Shown: positions 10,957 through 23,030 of the stretch, piece after piece
Layout: each line of letters begins with the position of its first letter
Numbering within the stretch: position 1 is the first letter of the stretch
Source: Xiphydria camelus
Lineage: Eukaryota; Arthropoda; Insecta; Hymenoptera; Xiphydriidae
NCBI GenBank assembly: GCA_963678675.1
Contig: OY783194.1
Span: 24,406,278-24,470,277, forward strand
Reading direction: 5' to 3'
Length of the DNA: 64,000 nucleotides
Notes under the pieces: generated by a model
Databases searched by the model: none
What the model was told of the DNA's origin: nothing
The model's input: only the letters and a program-made list of their open reading frames with translations
Position numbers and translations under genes: made by a program

Positions 10957-11638
10957 GTCCAGGCGCCAGAGGTCTAAAATCAGTCGATGTTTCGGATAAT
11001 TCCTAGGGATTTTTTTCTATCGCTTCTTTTCATGTTTAAGTAGACAAATATCAAAAATGGGTACCAAAATTCGGTCCGGAACATATTGTTTAAACAAATG
11101 AAAGGGTAAATTTTAGTGTTTTTTGCACATATCTCCGACAATATTCATTCTACGAAAGAATGGCAGGGAACTAAATTATTCGGTACTAAATTTTCCACAA
11201 AAAAAGTATCTACATTTTTTTCAATCGGAGCAATAGTTTCAAAGATATAACCCTGCGAAAGGCCACCCGTCCAACTCAGTAACTCTCGCGCCCCGTGGGC
11301 ACCGAAACTTACGCTACAAATTTCCTCTTTCGCATGCTTCTTTCGCAGGGTTATATTTTTAAAACTGTTGTTCCGATTGAAAAAAATGTAGATACCTTTT
11401 TTGTGGAGAATTTAGTATTAAACAATTTAGCTTCTTATAATTTTTCCGTAGAATGAATATTTTCGGAGATATCTGCAAAAACAATACAATTTTCCCTTCC
11501 ATTTGTTTAAGCAATAGGTTTCGGTCCGAATTTTGCTGCCCATTTTCTATATTTGTCTACTTAAACATTGAAAGAAGCGATAGAAAAAAAAATCTCCATT
11601 AGGAAGTTTTGGGTCAATAAAACCCCTGACGCCTGGAC
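10957..11638. mobile_element. 682-bp foldback transposon with TA duplication
   Basis: The ends are GTCCAGGCG and CGCCTGGAC flanked by TA (10955-10956 and 11639-11640). The arms are about 300 bp each and nearly symmetrical (CTATCGCTTCTTTTCATGTT left against AACATTGAAAGAAGCGATAG right; ATATAACCCTGCGAAAG against CTTTCGCAGGGTTATAT). The spacer of about 90 bp is GC-rich and unrelated. It has no coding capacity; the TA duplication is compatible with Tc1/mariner-superfamily mobilisation (inference). Confidence 0.82.
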
Positions 11639-12081
11639 TACTACTAGAAACTAATACTGCGCCAACAGGAGGACCCGGTCGACCCGCTATTGGCTCGCGC
11701 GCCTGACGGAGACCACGCCCAGTCTCGCAGCAGAACCGTGAACACTCGATTGATATACGTATCCAGTCGAAACAGCCGTCGACGATGACGATACGCGTCT
11801 TCGACATCTACATACGACGCAATCGGTGCTGAAATGCACCCCGTGTACGTAATCTAGAGCATAGCGTAAGTCGCCTCCCACTCGAGGCGCCGTCGCTGAT
11901 CCGAGAAAAGTGGATTCGCCGGTAATCCCGAGTGGAGGGAGAAAACTGTCTCTCTGGAAATTTGGCGACGCGACGCGAGAAGCGGGACGGTGATAGGGGT
12001 ACGGACGCGGTCCGGAGGGGTGGATTGAGGGGAAGGGGGATGAGTCTAAGAAGAGAAAAAAAGCAAGTCAAGTGAAAAAAC

Positions 12082-12287
12082 CTAAAGACGGGCTCTCGTC
12101 GTCGGGTGTGAGGCCGATACTGGGCTCCGTGCTGTTGCTGCAATCGCCACCCCCTGCGCCCCTGACGCCTCCAACGACCCCGCCCCCGCCGCCGCCGCCG
12201 CCGCCACCCTCGCCCTCTGCCTCGTGCTCGTCGTACTCGGAGAGCACTTTGTCCAACAGCTCGATCGATCGTTGCACATCGTCACCT
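12082..12287 (-). CDS. Host gene, internal exon with helix and poly-Gly tract
   Basis: The minus-strand exon begins after TTTGTTCCAG; the start could be 12287 or, after an alternative AG, 12285. It encodes GDDVQRSIELLDKVLSEYDE, a likely amphipathic helix, then an acidic stretch, ten Gly residues encoded by a GGC/GGT triplet run, and TEPSIGLTPDDESPSLG. The donor at 12082 (TTTAG/GTTTTT) is weak, but it leaves phase 1, as required to join GGA-CAC of the 9197 exon. It is the most upstream exon I can support; the gene's 5' end and promoter are not identified and may lie further right or outside the window. A frame-shadow polyproline ORF on the plus strand is the complement of the Gly tract. Confidence 0.6.
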
Positions 12288-15200
12288 CTGGAACAAACGT
12301 ATCGGTCGATTCTATAGAGATCGGTGCGGTAAGACTGTAGCCCCGCACCGCGTGGCCTTCGAAAGCGACAGTCGCAGCTGTTGCTGTGTACTGCGGCGGT
12401 TGAATGAATTGCCGGACGGCGAAAGTTACGCGGCGTGAGGAGAGAAACCGGATTTTCTGATAACACCGTTGATACACCGAGGGAATCGAAAGTGGTTGCG
12501 ATAATTATTTTCCTAATAATTATTCCAGTTCTGTGGTCAGCACTAGTTTTTACAGATATCACGACTCTTTAGAGTTCATGGAACTTTAGGACTATTGCGA
12601 CAACTATTTTCGAGAAACTGGTACTGGTTACCAAATTCGAATAGTTTTGTCTAAAATGGTTGCTGCAATTATTTTCTCCTGTCAATGTACTATTCTGACC
12701 ATTACTGCAGTTTGTATCTTCGACATCTATTATATTGCTTTTCTAATAATCGTGAAATCTTTTTTATGATGAAATGTGATTCAAATCTTTTTTTTGTACT
12801 TAGGTTTCTCTCAATTTGTACGATGCAGATAAATATGTGTATCAGTGTAGCTATATTTAATTTTATGTGACAGTTAAGTATACATATTTTTAATATGAGA
12901 AAAACACGATTTAAAAAATACAAAGATATTTTGAAAAAAGAAATCTGTATAAAAAAATGAATTAGTATTTTCGTTATCCTAGGAAACCCATTATTTTTCA
13001 CCTTTCACGGCTTTTTGCATTGTCGTGCCTAAAGCGTTTATGCCGTCGTATTTCAGGGTCTATAAAGCGGGATTCCGTTGTCATATAGATTAGGGAAGGC
13101 ACGGTTAGTTATGCGACGGAAATATGAAAGTTGAAACAATCCCCACCGCGGTACATTAATCTCAGGATTAACCCTTTCGTGGTAAGTTCTCGCGTTTCAC
13201 GCTACCACGTGTTACCTACTAGTTAAGTACATGAATTCAACTGTCAGAGAGTGAATTTAAAATAAAACAACCCAATCTCTGCGAGAGTATGAGAGATTAC
13301 AAAGGGTACGAAGAAAAATTGAATTTTCCCGCGCGAACCATTAATTGGATTCCTTGCCCATCTTTGGATTAATTTCTTCTCTTAGATGATGGAATTAAAA
13401 AACTTAATGCATCCGAAGAGAATATTTTGTCGAACCGACGAGCAGGTTTTATTTGCCGTGGCAACGAAAAATGTATAGGCTAACGTGAATTTTCAAAATA
13501 TAAGGTAAAAGTTGGATAAGTAAGGTAAAAATCGACTATTTTGAAAACGATTAGAGATATTGAAAAAAAGTTTTAACAAAAGATGTGTGTCTACATTTCT
13601 TCTATAAAAAAGCTGCTTGTGATATTTCATATATCTCTACTGAGATGAAAGATTAATTTTATGGATTTGAAAAAGGAAAATCTAAAATGTTTCCATGAAA
13701 TGTTTTTTTTTTTAATTAGAACTGAAATAGTCTGCTTTTCGTGAGAATGACCCATGTGTTTAAAATACTTTTTTAAATATATTTCAAATACATAACTTTT
13801 CCGTATGAGAACTAACACTAATACTGTGATCAGCTCGACTACATCCGCCCAGACGAGAAAGCGCTATCATTTGCTCTCGAACGGAGAGGCGAGCCATTCT
13901 CTAGGATCGACCGCGGGTCGAGGAGGTCCTAATTGCAACGTTTACGCGAGCGTTGCAAGTTACAAGTGCGGATAGCTGCGCGGTGCAAGTTGCAGTCGGG
14001 GTCTCCGTGGGCTTGAATACACTGCCATTCCCCACTGCCGCTGCATTCACGAAGCCACACGGTAATCGAGCCGTCATTGCGAACCGGGTGAACCCGAGGG
14101 AAATGATAATATTATGCTCGAGCGCGGCAGGGGTTGAATGGTTAGACGGCACGAAACCTTTGGTATAGGGAATATTTCCCCGCGAGAAAAAGTTACTGCC
14201 ATGAATGAACGAATGGAGAGGATGTGACCGACAAAAAGGAGCAAGATTGATTTCAAAAGTGTCGTGGCGCTTTTTCGACGTTCCTCGGGTCATTGACACT
14301 TCGTGACTTGCGTGCTACTGCTTTTTTTTTTAAATTAAAGTAGGGGAAATTTTTTTTTGGATAATGTGATTTATAGTGTACACACGCTGGGATTTAAATG
14401 ATTATTCTCTCGGTGTAAGATCATTCTCATATTTGTAAAGATTACGTTGTAGGGGTGAATATTGAGATTAAATTTAAATATTGGGATGAATAAAATATAT
14501 GTAATTATGCTGTTTAGGTAAGGTAAGGTAAGGTAAGGATAATGTGGATTGCATAAAAACATTATTTGTGTAAGTAGGTACTGTGTGACGATTATAGGAG
14601 TTTGAATTGATTTTTCAAAGTGAATTCATATTGTAAACTTTTTTCTGTGTGGCACTGGAGTAACAATTTGAATTTTTGTAAAATATCGCTGTACGAAATA
14701 ACATTTCATTTCCCTCGCACGGTAAAAATTAATACAATATTGCATATTTCAAAATAATTTGGTATTTTTTGCAATACGGCCAACTGACGTATGGAGAAAA
14801 ATAAGAAATAAGAACTGAAAAGTAAGAAAAACAGTATGGCAATAATTTGCAAGAATTCAAGTTGCCTTGATCAGCTCTGCGACTTTTACAAAAACGAAAA
14901 CGTTGAGTTCCTGTAAAAAAAATAAAAATGACCTTCATATCTTATAAATAACACGCATCATCAAAAACTAATTACAAGTATTAGACGTTCCGCTCAAACC
15001 GAATAATTTTTATTTGAAAAATTTTTTCGTAAAATAGCAACGGAAATAAAGAGATTGACATCCTGTACATTAAATAAATTTAATTCGACATAAGTAGTTC
15101 AACAAACTCAAAATCGACCCTAACAATATTCTCGAACGCGCGAAATATTTCGTTTCGCCTACGCAAACATATTTCGTTTCTTCTCGCATTCGTGCACGTC

Positions 15201-16045
15201 CAGTGGAGCGGGGAAAATTAATCGACGAGGTGCGATAAAAAAAGAAAGATCCGCCGGAAGCCTCGTTGAACATTCTCGGCGCATCGACGATATACAAGCC
15301 GATATATACAGGTATATACGTACGTCGACCACACATAGTTTATATAGAAGAGGAGGCTTCGCCCTACACTCCGTTTCATCGTTGCTCGTCCGGTAAAAAT
15401 AATGGATGCTACGCGCTGGGAATGAGAGCACCGGCTTATATACGAGTATATCGAAACTTTGGGAAATTGGCGCGAGAAAAATTGGGACGCTCTCTTGCGC
15501 GCGGTTAATTAAGCCATGATTAATAAACTTCTAGGTGGGATCACAGCAGCGCGCGGTTGTTTCGTCGCGTTAAACGAGCCGAGCGCAAACCCGCGGGCGG
15601 TTAATTAAAAGAAGCGGAACAGCGATAAACGCGAAAAGTGCTGCCGATAGAAGCGCGCGGGCGGTTAATGAAATTAGCGCGGGGAATTTTGTATCGGCTG
15701 GGTTTTTTTTCGTTTCGGGTTGGAAAATTTCAAAATTGGGTCAGACGCGGATGGAGAGCTTGGTTGAGAGCTTATCGCGGGTGACCGCGCTGTGTTGTGA
15801 TGAATTTGGAGCTTTTTAAGAGAAAAAGTCCAATACATGGATGGCGACTAAGTAATATTATGAACCGTGGAAATCAGGGGCCGTCGAAGTGTAACCAGTT
15901 TTCTTCTACAAGAGAGAAAAGCATTTATATTCTCATCATATTTTATTACATCAAAGGGGAGTATAAAAAAAATACACTTCTTGGAAATAATTGGGTATAT
16001 CGTAAGTATAATTTATCAAGTATCTCTACTTTCTCTTCGTTCGCA
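12288..16045. other. Spacer or further host-gene intron, no gene seen
   Basis: Mostly AT-rich unique sequence, with CpG-richer patches near 13,850-14,170 and 15,540-15,680, a short (GGTAA)n run near 14,516-14,539 and a family K MITE near 13,500. Open frames here are short and have no recognisable domain. Because the host gene's first exon was not found, this may still be its intron. Confidence 0.4.
13499..13660. mobile_element. MITE family K, copy 1 (inverted relative to the others)
   Basis: GATATTGAAAAAAAGTTTTA, ACAAAAGATG and CTATAAAAAAGCTGCTTG align with the complement of the copies at 48.1, 51.9 and 53.1 kb. The left end has AAGGTAAAAGTTGGATAAG. Confidence 0.5.
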
Positions 16046-16295
16046 TAGATGATTTCAGTTCATTAAACTTGCTGTTCAAAGAATTTCAGAATTTTTTCCC
16101 TATCTTTCTCAGAAATCTCGCGGTTTGTTGGTTATAACCCATAAGAACGTATGTTATTTTGTTATAAAAAAATCTTTGCAACGAGCTTCTCAAAAGACTT
16201 GAAAATTTAACTGAATTTTTTTTTACTTCAATCTACCGAATGCAATCATTCTCGAGCATTTCTTACTATTTTTAGTATAACGCTCGAGAAATTTT
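16046..16295. mobile_element. Second copy of the family G core
   Basis: About 250 bp of direct similarity to 5276-5525, starting ATAGATGATTTCAGTTCATT and ending near TATAACGCTCGAGAAA, with scattered substitutions and few indels. The long terminal inverted repeats of the first copy are not visible here, so this is a truncated copy or a separate unit of the family. Confidence 0.7.
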
Positions 16296-17863
16296 AAAAG
16301 CCTTTATCTTTCAGTGTTGTTGAATGTTTGGGCGTAGAAGTTCGGTGTATTAGTTTTATATAAGTACTTATATACAGAGCAATAAAAAAGCGGCAAAACG
16401 TACGTTTGTACATATATGTTTTGAGTACTCATTACCTTAAAATTTTGTTTCTATCTCTAATAGGTATGCAACTTCCGTGGGGATATGAACGGTCGTATAG
16501 CTCCACGCCCCGGTTACGACTATGAGACGCCGATAATAACCGGGCATTTAATTAGGCGCGCCGCATCAAGGTTGACGAGCGAAGTCAACTGTGTCAGGGA
16601 AGGAAGAGGGGGAGGGGGGCTGGCGCAATGCGGTGCTCGCCCCGGCGAGCCTTGGGGGGGGGGGGGGGGGGGTGTCGTCGTGACCCTTAATTACCGCGTG
16701 AAACTGCAGGGCTCCAGAAGGTATGGTGCCTCGTCGCCTCCGGAAATTGGAAAGAATTTCGCGACGTCAGATGCGCGTTCCCCCCTCCACGAGCGCGGAA
16801 TCCCGATCGCGGATACGCGGGTGAGCAGACGTTGCGCGATCTCGTCGTCGTACATCTCATTAATTAACCACCGAGCGCGCGTACCGTCGTTCATTAGCGT
16901 CGCCACCCGCGAGGATTGTGGAACGGAATGTCTCGACCGCTGTGTGTAAAGGCGAAATAGGTGCGCGTGGATCCGCACGGGATGCTGTGGTAGGCAGCGG
17001 GAGGACGGGGGGGGGGGGACGGCGAGATAGGGGTGTGGGGATTTTTTTATCTTCCCTTTCTGTCGCTTCATAACTCGAACGCGCGCGGTCTGGGTGCTTC
17101 GGAAGGAATTTGATCCGAGCTAATGGCAATTCTCGAGAGATAGAGATGAATAGGAGAAAGGAGGAGGGGGATGAGTCGAAGGATGCGCGGAGGGTAGAGA
17201 GATGTCGGCGTAATGACTTTGCTTTAAACGTTTCGCGACGTGGGAATCTTATGAACGTCGAAATGTATTTCTTTCAGGACATGCGACATACAGCGTTAAA
17301 AAATTCAATCGAAGATTTGGATATGGCGAAATATAATGTTTTGAATTGTGATCTTGAGGAAGTTTTAATAGTAGGAAAGTACGATTTTAACAATAAATAA
17401 ATTCCAGAGATGTACAAAAAATTGTGAAATTTAAACGAGTAAAATCATGAAATAATGATATTTTATTGGAATTTTAAGATACTCATTATAATTATATTAC
17501 GCATTTATTATAGGATTTGTATCTCCACAACGAATTTGTCTAATTTGAATAAAGTTTACCCCACATGTTTATGAACAGAAACCAAAAACACCATAGCGCA
17601 GGTTATATTCACGATTATTACTATGTAGTCAATTAGCAAATTCCTCCTAGACATCTATCACTTTGAATCACACCAACTATGCACAGAACAGAGAACGAAA
17701 ATAATGACTCCTCTTCCCCCACTTTCCAGTTGCACCACCTGGCGCTCCGCCACTTACGGTACAGGCGCCGTGGAGGGGGAAGCACTTGAGTCGTAGAGTG
17801 GGGAAAGTCAAACCACTCTTTCCGCTCTCTATACAACATAATATGAGTTCGAAAGGAATTACC
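16296..17863. other. Spacer with CpG-rich patch and G-runs
   Basis: A CpG-rich stretch (about 16,480-17,100) carries a 19-base G run at 16,654-16,672 and a second run of about 13 G near 17,005. An open frame of 154 codons crosses the G run but looks like composition bias. The remainder is AT-rich without features. Confidence 0.4.
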
Positions 17864-17880
17864 ATATCGTCGGCTTTATA

Positions 17881-18052
17881 TGAAAATCGCATATATATAA
17901 GTCCAAATTTTGCCTCAAGGGTTTTGGTGACATCTGGTAGCGTTTTTCTGATCTGTTTCTTCAGTGAAGGAACCGATCTGTAGGTTAAGAAAAACACAAC
18001 CAGATGCTACCAAAACCCTTTATGCATAATTCGGAATTATGCGATTTTCACA
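17881..18052. mobile_element. Nested hairpin MITE, TGAAAATCGCATA ends
   Basis: Inverted ends TGAAAATCGCATA / TATGCGATTTTCA, and inner arms AGGGTTTTGGTGACATCTGG / CCAGATGCTACCAAAACCCT. It splits the left arm of the outer element, so it inserted later. Confidence 0.7.
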
Positions 18053-18219
18053 TCGTCCCCTTAATACTACAACTAGGTCACTCAAGTTTTCGGTATTTTT
18101 AGTTATCTATTATATTTTGTACCCAGCTTTGTACGCTCTTTTCGATGCTACAACGAGATAAGTTCTGTCGTTTATTTAAGGTTAGAAATCCAGTAGTACG
18201 ATATAGATACAGTCACTAA

Positions 18220-18349
18220 GGGCCGGTTTTACCAACAGGTATAAACGCGGTATAGGTAGCGCTATACTGAGAATAACCATAAGGCTTATTGCTGGTTATT
18301 CTCAGTATAGCGCTATACCGCGTTTATACCGTGTTGGTAAAATCGGCCC
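18220..18349. mobile_element. 130-bp PIF/Harbinger-like palindromic MITE
   Basis: Starts GGGCCGGTTTTACCAAC and ends GTTGGTAAAATCGGCCC, flanked by TAA on both sides (18217-18219 and 18350-18352). The arms continue into AGCGCTATACTGAGAATAAC and its complement. The 3-bp TAA duplication and GGG start fit PIF/Harbinger (family knowledge); assignment without a transposase is tentative. Confidence 0.72.
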
Positions 18350-18474
18350 TAAAGCGACTAATATATGCATGCAATAAGTGGACAATTTGAATACCGAAAA
18401 TTCGAGTTACCTAGTTGCAGTATTAAGGGGACGATATAAAGCCGACGATATTCTGCGATCTCGACAGGTAGGTA

Positions 18475-18578
18475 GGGTAAAACGGGGTGAGTTGGCGAAT
18501 GAAGTTGGCCCCTCGTTTCCATTACTTTCAATAGAAACGAGGGGCCAACTTCATTCGCCAACCCACCCAGTTTTACCC
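18475..18578. mobile_element. 104-bp palindromic MITE (family A), copy 3
   Basis: Consensus left end GGGTAAAACGGGGTGAGTTG with TA before it. The right arm reads CAACCCACCCAGTTTTACCC and is followed by TA. It lies 22 bp beyond the composite element at 17864-18452. Confidence 0.92.
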
Positions 18579-19062
18579 TATACTGGATAATTAAATTACA
18601 TCAATGTAACGCGTTGGACCTTTCTCTACTTCGTAAACGGATCGCCCTTCTTCTCTCGGTTCGTCGTTTCGGGGGATGGATTTCCTTATATATAAACCTT
18701 TCAAGCGGATAACGAACTTAAGTTATCGATGACCCCGGATGGGAAGCGGACCCTCGGTCGTAGACTCGCGACGACAGCTCCGCCGGTACAATAGGGTGGT
18801 ATCTAGATACACGTAGCCCCCCGCGTCCGCTCGGCGCTTTCGGGGATGCGTCGCCTCGCGCGGAAGCCCCGTTGAAAAGGGACAAAGAGAATTCCCGTTC
18901 CGGCACGGCGGACGTTTAAACCGCGCTCGACGTTCGCTCGACGTCGTCGCGCTTGTTACGCGCGATTCATAATTCAAGATTTTAATTGCCCGAAAGCGGC
19001 TGTCGAGGAGCTGCAGCAGAAGAAGGCGGAGGAATTCCCGTTTTGCTCTGTGCGACGCAATG

Positions 19063-19427
19063 CCCCCCACGGAAATGATATATATTATATATTTAAAATA
19101 CAGGACACGACTATTCAAAATATTTACTTTTGTTGTCGCTTTCTGTATACTTCGCAAGTACTTAAAATACATTTGATATATTTTAAATTACATTTTGAGT
19201 TTATTAATACAAAATATTTTTAAATTTTTTTAACGAAGAAATAGATTTTTCTTCGCGCATTCAAAATATATTTAAAATACACGAAAAAATATATTTTAAG
19301 TACACGTGAAATAGGTGTACAAAAAGCGGCAGAAACGTAGATATTTTGAATACTTGTTACATGTATTGTATTTAGAATAGTTTTTTTTTATAATATATTT
19401 AAAATATATAATTTTTCCGTGGAGGGG
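19063..19427. mobile_element. AT-rich MITE family B, copy 1
   Basis: The ends CCCCCCACGGAAATGATATA and ATTTTTCCGTGGAGGGG are inverted. The body is dominated by TATTTAAAATATAC-like words and shares GTACACGTGAAATAGGTGTA-type sequence and CAAAAAGCGGCAGAAACG with the copies at 21.2, 46.3 and 63.7 kb. Confidence 0.72.
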
Positions 19428-21213
19428 AACTCTCGTTGTCCTAACGTAGAGCCGTCTCTCTTTCGCGTCGCGCGTTTAATTACCACAGCATCTTCAAACT
19501 CTTCGGTTATTGGAATGCGGCAGTGGGAGAGAGAGAGAGAGTCTTACGTAAGCGCAGAAGGGGAGGTCTTCCCTTCGTTCATCGTGGCGGGTGACAGTAA
19601 AGATCGGAAGGGGCCTGGCGGATTCTTTGGGATCGATCGGATTCCTGGCGAAATTAGCGGTGCTACTGTTTGCTCAGATTTGGTAAAATTGCAACATTTT
19701 TTAATGATTTATATATCAGAATTAGGTAAGCCTAATCTGATTGTCGCGGATGTGAAAATAATATTAGCGAAAGGACTTTTTTTTACACCACAAGAGGAAT
19801 TATTTTTGAACAAAAAGATTCGATATTTGTATTAAAAAATATTCGTATCTTTAAATTCAGTTTGTAATCTGTATACATATTCAATATCAGACACGAAGAT
19901 GATAATGTCTGAAAAAATAATTATTCGCAAAGTTGTAAGCGTGTTTCTTTCTACGAGATTGTGATGTCATCGAAAAGCCAGAGAGACGCATTTATGCCAG
20001 ACAATGAGTGCGAGAGAGATAGTCTTACAAGACGATGACGTAGCTGCATTTTTAAATATCGTTTTCCAGCTTAAATATGGCGGAAATGAAAAATAAGAAA
20101 ATACGGGGTACTTAAATAATTACGTCCAAATTTTTCGAATCCGCATTACAAAAAACGTAGCAATTTTTAAACAAGTTTTTTATTCAATTAGTGAAAAGGA
20201 TTCGCAATTCAAATTCAATTTAAGGGATTCTCCTTAAGAAGACCAAGAAAAAGTTCCGTTAGAAAATTTGCGGATACAATTGAAAGAAACGACCTCTCTA
20301 TCTCTTACCATTATACAACAATTGAGAGTAATTCGAGAAGTACAAAAGCTTGTTCTCGAGAATCCATAGAAATCCTATCGGTATGTGCATTGTGTGTGGC
20401 AATGCTACGATTTAATAGGTACCTATACATTTTCAATATAAAAAAAGCTCCCGCCGTACAATACATACGTACATATAGACGCATTCTATTCACTCGATCT
20501 CTCGTCGCAGAACTGCCATTGTAAGCACTCTTCCACGACGCGCTTAATTACTCCCTCCGGACTTCTACAATTATCGGATCGCGACGCCGGAAGGAAATAA
20601 GAAACAAACTTTATTTTCTTCTCCGTCCTACCGATCGAATTCGGAAGAAAGTAGTCTCGTCGAACCGTCGAAATTATTAATAACACGACCGTGGTGGTCA
20701 TTGTTATTAACGACTAATGAACGACCATAATATTTCCCCCCCAATCGAGAACCCTCCCTTCCATTTTCGGCGCGTTCATCCCTCGCTCGGATCGTTTTAA
20801 CTTTCTCGAAGCAACGGCCCCGCCCGGACTAATCGTAAATCGAGAAGCGCGCGCGCGCGCAGCTCGGCGAGTTCAACTTCGGCGAAGCGGGAAAGTTTCC
20901 TTTCGGTGTATATTCAAACGGGTGGAGATGTGTAGATATAAATACATGTATGTATACACGTGGATGCAGACGTGTCTGTGAAAACTCGGAGAATTAACGG
21001 GGATTATCTGGCCGAGTGTCGGGAGGAGAGAGGGAGGGGGTAGAAAATGTGGAGGACACTTTTTCAAGCTTTCTTCGGCCGAGTTGAAAATTGAGATATT
21101 AAGATCGATATACCGTGTGCTTTCCAATTAGCTGATCGGACGACGGCTCTCGGAGAGATTACTCGTAGTTTTAATTGGCTTGGTTTTTTTTTTCGTATCG
21201 CCATGGCGAAGGT
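19428..21213. other. Spacer, no gene seen
   Basis: Mixed composition. It contains an alternating GC run (GCGCGCGCGCGCGC, about 20,850) and an open frame (19419-19835, plus, 138 codons) without recognisable domains, which I do not call as a gene. Confidence 0.4.
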
Positions 21214-21681
21214 CCCCCACGGAAGAGTTATGTATTTGAGATATATAAACACAGTATTTCAAATATACGTATTAAGTATTCAAAATATATGTTTTTGCCA
21301 CTTTTTACATAGTTCGAAAATATTGTACTAAAAATATATATTATACGTATATTTTCAATATATTTGAGCGTATTAACTAAAAATATTTTTTAAATTTTCT
21401 AATCTAACATTTTTAAAAATATATTTTGAATGTACGAAGAACAAATATATTCCTTATATATATAATTAAAATATATCTAAAAATGTTGACTGCATTAGAA
21501 AATTGAAAAACTATATTTTCTTAATACACTCAAAATATATTATACTTATTTCAAATATATGAAATATATTTTAAGTACTTGCGAAGTATACAAAAGCGGA
21601 AAACCGCACATATTTTCAATACTTGTTACATGTATTAAATTCTGTTTACATCTCAAATATATATAATAAATTTTTCCTGGA
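21214..21681. mobile_element. AT-rich MITE family B, copy 2
   Basis: The left end CCCCCACGGAAGAGTTATGT is followed by ATTTGAGATATATAAACACA. The right end AATTTTTCCTGGATG is a decayed inverted copy. Internal AAGTATACAAAAGCGGAAAA matches other members. Confidence 0.7.
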
Positions 21682-21973
21682 TGACGTCTTACGTACAGGA
21701 ATATTTTGTACGATATCTTCTGCATATTTTTTTACCCATTTACAAAAATTTTTTACGCTAAAATTGGAATAGCTGTTACGGTTTTATTTGTGTAGAATGA
21801 TTGAAAACAGAATTTCAATAATCACTTATATAGGTACTCGTATCTTGAAAGACTCGTTTTCAAAGAATATTTTCGTAAAGAAGGAAAGTCCCATTCTTTG
21901 AATTTAAATGAAATGAAGCAAGTATTAGCATTGCATACACCTAAAATTTTACAATGAAAAGTAGATTTCATTA

Positions 21974-22072
21974 TAAGGTTAAATGGGTCGAGTTGACGCG
22001 GAAAGTTGGCCCCTCGTCGCCATGGAAAGTAGTAGAAAGGAGGGGCCAACTTCCACTTCACACCGGCACAGT
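21974..22072. mobile_element. Degenerate relative of palindromic MITE family A
   Basis: The core GAAAGTTGGCCCCTCGTCGC and AGGAGGGGCCAACTTCC are kept, but the ends (AAATGGGTCGAGTTGAC / CACACCGGCACAGTCG) differ from the GGGTAAAACGGGGTGA consensus. Confidence 0.65.
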
Positions 22073-22549
22073 CGTTTTCAAAATTTTTCCGCCAGGCGAG
22101 GGGTCACGATATAAAAGCGGTTAAGGTCTCCGACGATCATATACCATGTCGTCGAACGGCCATCCATGTACGAATATCAGTACATACACCCCGTTTATCG
22201 CACAGAGGCCCGCACGCGTACACATCCCCCACGTGTATATCGTGTGTGGCACGTGTATCGACTATCCAGTGACCCTATTCTGCGAGGTGGCTACGGCGCG
22301 ATATCGACTTTCTCGCCAGGATATGGGATAGTGGGATATAGCCGACGCGGCCGCGTCGCACCGACAGATTTATGCGCGGCAAACTCGCTCCTCTTCTGCG
22401 TCATGCTCGTGCATAATAATTGAAACACCGCGTGGTATTGTACCGCGCCGTACACCCGCCGGGACCGGGGCACGTATGTGCGCTCGCTGAAAAATAAATC
22501 TCGAGAGTCGCGCTGCGGGATTTATAATATATTATAATCTAGGAATATA

Positions 22550-23030
22550 CAGGGTGGAGCATTTAAGTTGACAAATGTGAATATCTTGAAAATTAAACAT
22601 TTGAGAGAAAAATGTTTCAGGCAAAAGTATCATTGTTTTACAAGCGAGATTTAATGGTTATACGTAAAAGCCAAACTAATAGCCAATGGTAGTGTTCATT
22701 GCAGGGGTAACTGCTACTTCTACATTCGATTGCTACTGCTACGTTCGATGCGTAATTACTCGTAAACGCTGAAAGTAAACACGAAAAGTCATAGAACAAA
22801 AGTTGTTAAGTTTTGTACAAAGAATACGAATCATTAAACAAAAATAGCAGTTCCTATTTAAAAAATCAAAATTGACCTTCAAATAACCTTGAAATTCTAG
22901 ACCAAACGAACCAAATGTATAACCATTAAATCACGCTTGTAAAATGATGATACTTTTGCCTGAAACATTTTTCTCTCAAATGCTTAATTTTCAAGATATT
23001 CACGTTTGTCAACTTAAATGGTCCACCCTG
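22550..23030. mobile_element. 481-bp inverted-repeat element with CAGGGTGGAGC ends
   Basis: The ends CAGGGTGGAGCATTTAAGTT and AACTTAAATGGTCCACCCTG are flanked by TATA on both sides. The arms extend about 125 bp (TGTTTCAGGCAAAAGTATCA against TGATACTTTTGCCTGAAACA). No coding capacity; the short ORF at its right end is an artefact. TA or TATA duplication. Confidence 0.82.

Larger units (their letters stand above)
9198..12081 (-). other. Intron of the host gene (2.9 kb)
   Basis: AT-rich. It carries two foldback repeats (10430-10685 and 10957-11638). Two short stretches (near 9350 and 9560) repeat a CGACGCTGGCAAATAAGAAC-like block in opposite orientation. No coding signal. Confidence 0.55.
17864..18452. 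mobile_element. Composite inverted-repeat element with two nested insertions
   Basis: The outer arms are ATATCGTCGGCTTTATAT (17864-17881) plus CGTCCCCTTAATACTACAAC onwards (18053-18095) on the left. On the right they are ATACCGAAAATTCGAGTTAC through GGGGACGATATAAAGCCGAC (18391-18452). The left arm is interrupted by a hairpin (17881-18052) and the interior by a GGGCCGG-ended MITE (18220-18349). No ORF. Confidence 0.7.

Noticed and set aside
12072..12317. Plus-strand polyproline protein
   Set aside because: Complement of the poly-Gly tract in the minus-strand host exon, which has matching splice phase.
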